DNA of 11,139 nt from Clostridiales bacterium (lineage in GTDB: Bacteria; Bacillota; Clostridia; Lachnospirales; Lachnospiraceae). Below, piece by piece: positions 6,022 through 11,139 of the stretch (positions within the stretch are counted from its first letter, which is position 1; every line of letters begins with the position of its first letter). The stretch is from contig DXXQ01000164.1 in assembly GCA_019416265.1 (NCBI GenBank), positions 1 through 11,139 on the forward strand, in the 5' to 3' direction. The notes beneath the pieces were generated by a model. That model saw nothing but the letters and a program-made list of their open reading frames with translations. It did no database searches and was not told the DNA's origin. Made by a program: the position numbers and the translations under genes.

Positions 6022-7386
6022 ATGAAAAATAAAAATGTAAGAGGTATCCTTGCACTTGCAGTTGTGACTGCATTATCTTTTGGAGTAATCTACGGTTCAC
6101 ATACATTTTCTGAAAAATTTGCGGCAGAAAATCCTCAGGCAGCACAGGAGGTACAGTCAGAGGTTCTGGAGGAACTGGACACAGAAGGCTTCGACGGAAT
6201 TGAGAAGGCAGTGAAGACAGCAGACGGCTATCTTGTGACTGTCCGTACCAAAGGCTACGGCGGAGACATTGTAATGGATGTGGCTTTTGACGCAGAAGGA
6301 AAAACTGTGACAAAAGTGACAGTAAAAGAGCAGGCTGAGACAGAGGGGCTGGGAGCAAGAATCACAGAACCTGAATTTTTAGCTCAGTTTGAAGGTGCAG
6401 AGGCGCCGGTTTACCTTCCGGGAATGAACGTTCCCATGACTCTGGAAGAAACAGCAGAAGAAACTCCTGCAGCTGATCTGGAGGAAGATGCTCTCAAAGA
6501 TGCAGTTCTTGCAGATGGAGATTATATTGCAAAGGGCCAGCCGGACGACAGCGGTCTTACAGAGCAGGTTACCATGACAGTGAAGGACGGAAAGATCACT
6601 GCTGTCAATTGGGATTCCATTGGAGAGGACGGAACAAAGAAAAGCGTAATGTCCGAAAACGGAGAGTACGTTATGACAGAGGATGGTCCGACCTGGAAGG
6701 AGCAGGCAGAGGCTCTTGCTCAGACACTTGTGGAAAACCAGTCACTGGACGTATTTACCATGGACGACCAGGGAAAAACCGATGCAGTATCCGGAGTCAG
6801 CATTTCCATCGGAAGCTTCGTAGACCTTGCAAAACAGTGTATGTATGAGGCGGCAGGAATTGAGACAGAGGAATCGCTGACTCTTGCAGACGGAGATTAT
6901 ATTGCAAAGGGCCAGCCGGACGACAACGGCCTTACAGAGCAGGTTACCATGACAGTGGAAGACGGAAAGATCACAGCTGTTAACTGGGATGCAGTAGGAG
7001 AGGACGGAACAAAGAAAAGCGTAATGTCCGAAAACGGAGAGTACGTTATGACAGAGGACGGTCCGACCTGGAAGGAGCAGGCAGAGGCCCTTGCCCAGAC
7101 ACTTGTGGAAAACCAGACACTGGATGTATTTACTATGGATGATCAGGGAAAAACCGATGCAGTATCCGGAGTCAGCATCTCCATCGGCAGTTTCGTAAGC
7201 CTTGCACAGGACTGCCTCAACCAGGCGGCAGGAGTGGAAGCACCGGCTGTGACAGAGGCGCCGGCAGAGACAGAAGCGCCTGAGAACGGTACTGTTGTTG
7301 ACGGAGTATCCGGAGCAACCATTTCTTCTACTGCAGCTGTAAATGCAGTTAATATGGCATTTGATTTCTTAAATGCAGCGAAATAA
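6022..7386 (+). CDS. rnfG: RnfG-like flavoprotein split by two tandem FMN-binding-like domains
   Basis: RnfG (NqrC homologue) is a membrane-anchored protein with an extracytosolic domain holding covalent FMN, next in the chain after RnfD. Residues 7-28 form an uncleaved signal anchor; there is no lipobox. The RnfG domain begins at about 57, with TKGYGGDIVMDV (76-87) and ETEGLGARI (106-114). It resumes only at 422-454, with DGVSGATISS (427-436), where Thr433 is the predicted FMN site. Between them lie an acidic linker, two 117-residue domains (163-279 and 288-404; 106 of 117 residues identical), and a linker rich in TEAP repeats. Each inserted domain reads DGDY...VTMTVKDGKITAV...DAVSGVSIS. This resembles the FMN-binding domains of PplA-type proteins used in extracellular electron transfer, but with Ser where FMN-linked Thr is usual. 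Total length is 454, against about 200 for ordinary RnfG. GGAGG (6008-6012) sets the start. Confidence 0.9.
   Translation: MKNKNVRGILALAVVTALSFGVIYGSHTFSEKFAAENPQAAQEVQSEVLEELDTEGFDGIEKAVKTADGYLVTVRTKGYGGDIVMDVAFDAEGKTVTKVTVKEQAETEGLGARITEPEFLAQFEGAEAPVYLPGMNVPMTLEETAEETPAADLEEDALKDAVLADGDYIAKGQPDDSGLTEQVTMTVKDGKITAVNWDSIGEDGTKKSVMSENGEYVMTEDGPTWKEQAEALAQTLVENQSLDVFTMDDQGKTDAVSGVSISIGSFVDLAKQCMYEAAGIETEESLTLADGDYIAKGQPDDNGLTEQVTMTVEDGKITAVNWDAVGEDGTKKSVMSENGEYVMTEDGPTWKEQAEALAQTLVENQTLDVFTMDDQGKTDAVSGVSISIGSFVSLAQDCLNQAAGVEAPAVTEAPAETEAPENGTVVDGVSGATISSTAAVNAVNMAFDFLNAAK
6508..6858 (+). repeat. In-gene tandem domain repeat, copy 1
   Basis: Encodes residues 163-279 of the RnfG-like protein. 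It aligns without gaps to 6883-7233 at a 375-bp offset. By hand count about 35 of 351 bases differ, and the central part around KKSVMSENGEYVMTEDG is nearly identical. This points to a fairly recent duplication or to gene conversion. Confidence 0.95.
6883..7233 (+). repeat. In-gene tandem domain repeat, copy 2
   Basis: Encodes residues 288-404, the second copy of the inserted domain. The eleven amino-acid differences from copy 1 are concentrated in the last 16 residues, after the SGVSISIGSFV motif. Confidence 0.95.
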
Positions 7387-7405
7387 GGAAAACGGAGGAA
7401 AAGAT

Positions 7406-8173
7406 ATGAAGTTAAGATACCCGGCAGAAGCCTTCGCACTGGGCGTCGTGCTGTTTTCCTCTGGAATGAAGGAAGCCTTTGCAGCAGGAATCCTCACCAT
7501 TCTTGCAGTTGTGTTTGCGGAATTCCTCAGAAATCTTCTCTCGGAGCTTGTACCGGACTGGAGTCTGAAGCTTAGCGTTTATATAGGAACAGGAGCTGTC
7601 TGCGCCAGCGCTTTTCTGGCCGGACTGACAGTACTTGGCATGGAGGTGGAGCTTCCGCTTTGGCTGATGGCCTTCCTTTTGGGACTTCTGGCAGCGAGAC
7701 ACGCGCTTACCGGAGAGATTGAAGCAGAATATGGCGATCTTTTCTGGGAATGTGCCATTGGCTGGGGATTCTGGATTCTTCTTGCCATAGCAAGAGAATT
7801 CTTTGCCACAGGAGAGATCTTCGGAAACATGCTCATTGAGCCTGTATTCCATTCTAATGCTTTCCTGGAACCCTATTTCGGATTTATAACTGCAGGACTT
7901 GTTCTTGCATTTACCAACGGCGTACTGAAAAAGCGCTGCGGCAATACACAGAGCTTGTTCCTGGTGATTCCTCTGGCGCTGTTCATGCGTCCCTTCGAGG
8001 TGGCAGCCTTCGGAGAGGTGGGAGGATTTATCTGGACAGCGATCGTACCGGTGATTTTATTTATCTCCGTGAAAAAAATCCTGCGTTTTTCCAGAACAGG
8101 AATGGCATACCGCGGGCTTCCCACAGAGATGCTTTCTATGGGATTCATTTACATGATCCTCAGTATTTATTAA
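7406..8173 (+). CDS. Divergent RnfE/NqrD-like integral membrane protein lacking the Fe-S cysteines
   Basis: A hydrophobic 255-residue protein with about 8 membrane segments, in the position where rnfE and rnfA would follow rnfG. RnfE/RnfA are six-helix membrane subunits that together hold a [2Fe-2S] centre. Similarity to RnfE is recognisable by eye: FLRNLLSELVPDW (40-52) matches the region after helix 2, AIAREFFATGEIFG (127-140) matches the family's GAIREILGTGxLFG, and ITAGLVLAFTNGVLKK (161-176) matches the last RnfE helix. The cysteine positions do not match. The CPALA segment expected near the N-terminus reads VLFSS (15-19), and the expected VNCxxLG reads LLGLLAAR (91-98). Cys66, Cys116 and Cys178 lie elsewhere. 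Residues about 180-255 add two extra helices. CGGAGGAAAAG just upstream of 7406 selects this start over the in-frame ATG at 7373, which would overlap rnfG. Homology is moderately sure; function is unknown. Confidence 0.65.
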   Translation: MKLRYPAEAFALGVVLFSSGMKEAFAAGILTILAVVFAEFLRNLLSELVPDWSLKLSVYIGTGAVCASAFLAGLTVLGMEVELPLWLMAFLLGLLAARHALTGEIEAEYGDLFWECAIGWGFWILLAIAREFFATGEIFGNMLIEPVFHSNAFLEPYFGFITAGLVLAFTNGVLKKRCGNTQSLFLVIPLALFMRPFEVAAFGEVGGFIWTAIVPVILFISVKKILRFSRTGMAYRGLPTEMLSMGFIYMILSIY

Positions 8174-8189
8174 AAACAGGAAAACAAAC

Positions 8190-8224
8190 AGACAGCCTTC
8201 GGGAGAAATCTCGGGGCTGTTTTG
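8190..8224 (+). terminator. Terminator after the Rnf-like operon
   Basis: ACAGCC (8192-8197) pairs with GGCTGT (8215-8220). An inner GAG/CTC helix around AAAT extends it, and TTT follows. The U-tail is short, so termination may be partial. It lies 17 bases after the stop of the RnfE-like gene. Confidence 0.6.
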
Positions 8225-8337
8225 CATTTGAGAAAATGCCTGTCCCTCACCGTCGGACAAATGACCGCTATCGCAAATAATGGTCTGAAAAAAGAATAAG
8301 ATTTTCCAGGATTAGAGGAAATTGTGCGGCAATTCTC
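8224..8337. other. Gene-free stretch with several small inverted repeats
   Basis: No gene is supported here. Visible dyads after the terminator are GCATTT/AAATGC (8224-8229/8234-8239), TGTCC/GGACA (8241-8245/8255-8259) and GACC/GGTC (8263-8266/8282-8285). A dyad next to the tdh promoter is AGAG-GA-AATTG with CAATT-CTCT (8314-8324/8330-8338), loop TGCGG. The last touches the -35 of the tdh promoter and could be an operator. Confidence 0.4.
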
Positions 8338-8367
8338 TTGACGGAATCTTTTCCCATCCTTTATAAT
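8338..8367 (+). promoter_or_regulatory. Promoter of tdh-kbl
   Basis: TTGACG (8338-8343) and a perfect TATAAT (8362-8367) with an 18-base spacer. Transcription would begin near 8374, giving a leader of about 60 bases before the chosen tdh start. The preceding dyad ends on the first base of the -35. Confidence 0.8.
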
Positions 8368-8435
8368 GTAAGCGTATGACTGATTACAAAGGTACTGCAT
8401 GGGGAAAATATATACAGCAGAAAGAGAGGGCACTT

Positions 8436-9500
8436 ATGGAAAACAAAAATATGATGTGGGCGCTTGTGAAGGAGCGTCCGGAAAAGGGACTCTGGCTGAA
8501 ACAGGTGGAGATTCCCAAAGTGGGCAAAAACGAGGTTAAGATTAAAATTCTGAAAACTTCCATCTGTGGAACAGACGTACATATTTACAACTGGAACCAG
8601 TGGGCACAGAACACCATTCCTGTAGGACTTACAGCGGGCCATGAATATGTGGGAGAGATCGTGGAGATCGGAGAAAATGTAGAAGGCTTTGAGATCGGAG
8701 AAAAGGTTTCCGGAGAAGGACATATTGTCTGCGGAAAGTGCAGAAACTGTCTGGCAGGCCTGCCGCATCTTTGCAGAAATACTCAGGGAGTGGGCGTAAA
8801 CAGAAACGGCGCCTTTGCCCAGTATCTTGTCATTCCGGCTTCCAATGTATGGAAATGTTCTCCGCTTATCAGAGAAGAACTGTATTCCTGTTTCGATCCC
8901 CTTGGAAATGCCGTACACACAGCGCTTGCTTTTAATATGATCGGCGAGGATGTTCTGATCACAGGAGCAGGCCCGATCGGTATTATGGCGGCAGCTATCA
9001 GCAAGCATGTAGGCGCAAGATATGTGGTGATCACAGATGTCAATGAATACAGATTAGAGCTGGCGAAAAAGATGGGAGCCACCCGTACTGTCAATATCGC
9101 CAAAGAAAATCTGAAGGATGTTATGCATGAGTTGGGCATGAAGGAAGGCTTTGACGTAGGTCTTGAAATGTCCGGAAACGAAGCCGGATTTAACGACATG
9201 GTCAATAATATGAAGAACGGCGGTAAAATCGCACTTCTGGGACTTCAGAGATCCGATGCAAGAATCGACTGGAGCAAGGTGATCTTCAACGGACTGACCA
9301 TCAAGGGAATCTACGGAAGAGAAATGTGGGAAACCTGGTACAAGATGGACACCATGCTTCAGAGCGGTCTGAACATCGACGACATCATTACACACCGTTT
9401 CGATATCCGTGATTACGAAAAAGGCTTCGCTGCCATGAACAGCGGAAATTCCGGAAAGGTTGTTCTGGACTGGACATCTCTTCAGGAAGAAAATAAATAA
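8436..9500 (+). CDS. tdh: L-threonine 3-dehydrogenase
   Basis: A zinc- and NAD+-dependent medium-chain dehydrogenase that oxidises L-threonine to 2-amino-3-ketobutyrate, the substrate of the next gene; cytosolic. In the 354-residue form, catalytic zinc ligands are Cys44 (ICGTDVHIYNW) and His69-Glu70 (GHEYVGE). The structural zinc lobe has Cys99, 102, 105 and 113. The Rossmann motif is GAGPIG (177-182), with Asp201 (ITDVNEYRLELA) suited to NAD+ rather than NADP+. VGLEMSG, SKVIFNGLTIKGIYGRE and ITHRF match E. coli Tdh closely. I chose the ATG at 8436, preceded by AGAGAGG (8423-8429). The in-frame ATG at 8376 lies only about two bases after the predicted transcript start and would add 20 unrelated residues. 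kbl follows after 17 bases, so the two form an operon. Confidence 0.95.
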   Translation: MENKNMMWALVKERPEKGLWLKQVEIPKVGKNEVKIKILKTSICGTDVHIYNWNQWAQNTIPVGLTAGHEYVGEIVEIGENVEGFEIGEKVSGEGHIVCGKCRNCLAGLPHLCRNTQGVGVNRNGAFAQYLVIPASNVWKCSPLIREELYSCFDPLGNAVHTALAFNMIGEDVLITGAGPIGIMAAAISKHVGARYVVITDVNEYRLELAKKMGATRTVNIAKENLKDVMHELGMKEGFDVGLEMSGNEAGFNDMVNNMKNGGKIALLGLQRSDARIDWSKVIFNGLTIKGIYGREMWETWYKMDTMLQSGLNIDDIITHRFDIRDYEKGFAAMNSGNSGKVVLDWTSLQEENK

Positions 9501-9517
9501 GCAGGAGGGTTCCTAAT

Positions 9518-10717
9518 ATGAAAAGAGAAGAAGCGTTAAATTTTTATAAAACAGAAGTAGACAATATTAAAGAAGCGGGACTTTTTAAAGGGGAGAGCCC
9601 TATTGCGTCTCCTCAGGGAGCGAAGGTAACGCTTACAGACGGAAGAGAAGTTCTGAATATGTGTGCAAACAACTATCTGGGACTGGCAAACAACCAGAGA
9701 GTCATCGATGCAGCCGTTAATTCCTACAAAGACAGAGGATACGGACTTTCTTCTGTTCGTTTCATCTGCGGTACCTTAGATATCCATAAAGAACTGGAGG
9801 AAACCATCAGCCGCTTCCTCGGAACAGAGGATACCATTTTGTATTCTTCCTGTTTCGACGCAAACGGAGGACTTTTTGAGACAATTCTCGGACCGGAGGA
9901 TGCGGTGATCAGTGACGAGCTGAATCATGCAAGTATCATTGACGGCGTTCGCCTTTGTAAAGCGAAACGTTTCCGCTACAAAAACAACGATATGGAAGAT
10001 CTCCGCGCACAGCTTGTGGCAGCAGACGAGGCTGGGGCAAGAATCAAGCTTATTGCTACAGACGGCGTGTTCTCCATGGACGGTATCATTGCCAACTTAC
10101 AGGGAATCTGCGATCTGGCAGATGAATTCCAGGCTCTTGTCATGGTGGATGACAGCCATTCGGCGGGCTTTGTGGGCAAAACAGGACGCGGTACTGCAGA
10201 GCACTGCGGCGTACAGGGCCGTGTAGACATTATCACAGGAACTCTCGGCAAGGCTCTTGGAGGAGCTTCCGGCGGTTACACAAGCGGAAGAAAAGAAATC
10301 ATCGACCTTCTCCGTCAGAGAAGCAGACCGTATCTTTTCTCCAATACACTGGCTCCGGCTATTGTAAAATCCAGTATCGAGGTCTTTAAGATGCTGGAAG
10401 AGGATACCTCTTTGAGAGATCATCTGGAAGAAATCACAGCTTATTACCGTGCACAGCTTACAGAAGCTGGCTTTGATATCATCGAAAGCACACATCCGAT
10501 CGTTCCGGTTATGCTTTACGACGAGAGAACTGCAGGAGAGATGGCTGCCAGAATGATGGCAAAAGGCGTTTATGTCGTTGCCTTCTCCTATCCGGTTGTT
10601 CCCAAGGGAAAAGCAAGGATCCGAACACAGGTAAGCGCAGCTCACACAAAAGAAGACATTGATTATATTGTGAAATGTTTCAAAGAAGTGCGTGATGAAA
10701 TGAACGCAGAGAAATAA
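9518..10717 (+). CDS. kbl: Glycine C-acetyltransferase (2-amino-3-ketobutyrate CoA ligase)
   Basis: A PLP-dependent alpha-oxoamine synthase that cleaves 2-amino-3-ketobutyrate with CoA into glycine and acetyl-CoA, completing the threonine route begun by Tdh. The 399 residues match the E. coli enzyme length (398). Visible features are NNYLGLANN (51-59), YGLSSVRFICGT (75-86), SDELNHASIIDG (132-143) with the ring-stacking His137, DDSHSAGF (211-218) with the PLP-contacting Asp211 and His214, and GTLGKALGGASGG (241-253), where Lys245 forms the Schiff base. The start is set by AGGAGG at 9503-9508. It is translated from the tdh transcript and followed by a strong terminator. The related 8-amino-7-oxononanoate synthase (BioF) is unlikely, given the tdh neighbour and the close Kbl-type motifs. 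Confidence 0.96.
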   Translation: MKREEALNFYKTEVDNIKEAGLFKGESPIASPQGAKVTLTDGREVLNMCANNYLGLANNQRVIDAAVNSYKDRGYGLSSVRFICGTLDIHKELEETISRFLGTEDTILYSSCFDANGGLFETILGPEDAVISDELNHASIIDGVRLCKAKRFRYKNNDMEDLRAQLVAADEAGARIKLIATDGVFSMDGIIANLQGICDLADEFQALVMVDDSHSAGFVGKTGRGTAEHCGVQGRVDIITGTLGKALGGASGGYTSGRKEIIDLLRQRSRPYLFSNTLAPAIVKSSIEVFKMLEEDTSLRDHLEEITAYYRAQLTEAGFDIIESTHPIVPVMLYDERTAGEMAARMMAKGVYVVAFSYPVVPKGKARIRTQVSAAHTKEDIDYIVKCFKEVRDEMNAEK

Positions 10718-10741
10718 AAAACAAAAAATGTTCCCAATGAA

Positions 10742-10780
10742 AAACCAGCCTTCAGGATTCCCGGAGGCTGGTTTCTTTTT
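10742..10780. terminator. Rho-independent terminator between kbl and apbE, overlapping the apbE 3' end
   Basis: AAACCAGCCT (10742-10751) pairs perfectly with AGGCTGGTTT (10765-10774) around a 13-base loop, followed on the plus strand by CTTTTT. It ends the tdh-kbl transcript. On the minus strand the same stem is followed by TTTTT-like sequence toward 10737. The apbE stop codon lies in the loop, so one arm codes for the last apbE residues. Confidence 0.85.
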
Positions 10781-11139
10781 GGAAATTTTCACTGTAGTGC
10801 AGCTTGTCATCCGAGGTGATGAAAACTGCGTGTACATCAGGAAGACTGTTGATAAGCTCCATTCCTTTTTCAAGTCCCAGGGCGAAGCAGGAGGTGCTTA
10901 AGCCGTCTCCGTCTGTGGAGCTGTCACAGATAATGGTGACGGAAATCAGGGAATTGTCGTAGGGGTATCCGGTTTTGGGGTTCAGGATATGGTGGTAGAG
11001 CTGTCCGTCCTTTTCAAAAAAACGCTCATAAATTCCCGAGGAGACAACAGACTGATCTGTGATATCTACAGTTGCAATGGTTTCACTGCGGTCAGCGAAA
11101 GGCTTCTGGATCCCGATCCTAAAAGGCGTTTTGTCCGGC
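10752..11139 (-). CDS. apbE: FAD:protein FMN transferase (ApbE), C-terminal part; 5' end outside the window
   Basis: ApbE attaches FMN covalently to Thr (or Ser) in extracytosolic targets such as RnfD, RnfG/NqrC and PplA-type proteins. The minus strand is open from the window edge to a TGA at 10754-10752, giving 128 residues that I translated by hand. They contain the family's C-terminal motifs in order: FRIGIQKPF, SSGIYERFFEKDGQLYHHI, LNPKTGYP, SLISVTI, DGLSTSCFALG (the equivalent of ADALSTALFVLG, with the metal-binding Asp and Thr) and a final HAVFIT strand. The reading frame is intact. The last eight or so residues are encoded within the terminator stem-loop shared with kbl. In the same window rnfD and rnfG carry flavinylation motifs, so they are obvious candidate substrates. 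Signal peptide and N-terminal FAD-binding half cannot be seen. Confidence 0.93.
   Translation of the reverse strand, partial: PDKTPFRIGIQKPFADRSETIATVDITDQSVVSSGIYERFFEKDGQLYHHILNPKTGYPYDNSLISVTIICDSSTDGDGLSTSCFALGLEKGMELINSLPDVHAVFITSDDKLHYSENFQKETSLRES

Noticed and set aside
6508..7233. Tandem repeat considered as a CRISPR array or non-coding repeat
   Set aside because: The repeat unit is 351 bp, in frame, and codes for a protein domain, so it is an internal gene duplication.
7373..7405. Upstream ATG for the RnfE-like gene
   Set aside because: It overlaps the rnfG 3' end, lacks a ribosome binding site and adds a hydrophilic stretch. The ATG at 7406 has CGGAGGAAAAG in front.
8236..8280. 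14-codon open frame between the Rnf-like operon and tdh
   Set aside because: It has no ribosome binding site and overlaps small inverted repeats; there is no evidence that it is translated.
8376..8435. Upstream ATG for tdh adding 20 residues
   Set aside because: It is almost at the predicted transcript start, lacks a ribosome binding site, and the extra residues do not match Tdh.
8361..9008. 215-codon minus-strand open frame over the tdh promoter and 5' half
   Set aside because: It is antisense to a strongly conserved enzyme, with no ribosome binding site of note and no recognisable domain.
10097..10873. 258-codon minus-strand frame over the kbl end and the apbE end
   Set aside because: A different minus-strand frame reads the true ApbE C-terminus. 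This one runs antisense through kbl and across the terminator.

Overview
The window looks like chromosomal DNA from a low-to-mid G+C anaerobic Firmicute, most likely Lachnospiraceae. This rests on gene content and style: strong AGGAGG-type ribosome binding sites, an Rnf-type cluster, a DAHP synthase of the Thermotoga/Clostridium type, an SNF-family Na+ symporter and a group II intron end. No 16S rRNA or other taxonomic marker is present, so the assignment is an inference.

Layout: (1) Bases 1-119 are the last part of a group II intron (domains V and VI); its body and reverse transcriptase would lie upstream of the window. (2) 204-1214 (+) is DAHP synthase (aroF). It is followed by a perfect 19-bp stem terminator shared with (3) a convergent Na+-dependent amino-acid symporter of the NSS/SNF family (1384-2799, -). 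(4) A 240-bp divergent intergenic region carries two 16-bp direct repeats that look like operators. (5) 3040-3765 (+) is an XRE-type regulator that probably controls the symporter. (6) 3899-8173 (+) is an Rnf-derived redox operon: shortened rnfC, rnfD, an enlarged rnfG, and a divergent RnfE/NqrD-like membrane protein. (7) 8436-10717 (+) is tdh-kbl, the threonine-to-glycine pathway. (8) At the right edge, on the minus strand, is the 3' part of apbE (FAD:protein FMN transferase), convergent with kbl.

The most interesting part is the Rnf-like operon. No rnfA or rnfB follows. The one protein in the RnfA/RnfE position has lost the cysteines expected to hold the membrane [2Fe-2S] centre. RnfC is about 50 residues short in its N-terminal domain. 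RnfG has its FMN-binding domain split by an insert of about 285 residues, containing two 117-residue domains that are 91% identical to each other and resemble PplA-type extracytosolic FMN-binding domains. With apbE nearby, this suggests an NADH-driven flavin chain: RnfC, then RnfD-FMN, then a multi-flavin RnfG outside the membrane. It could deliver electrons to an extracytosolic acceptor rather than coupling ferredoxin to NAD+. That function is an inference from sequence and has not been demonstrated.

The tdh-kbl operon makes NADH, glycine and acetyl-CoA from threonine. It lies directly downstream with its own promoter and could feed NADH to such a system, but nothing in the sequence proves the link.
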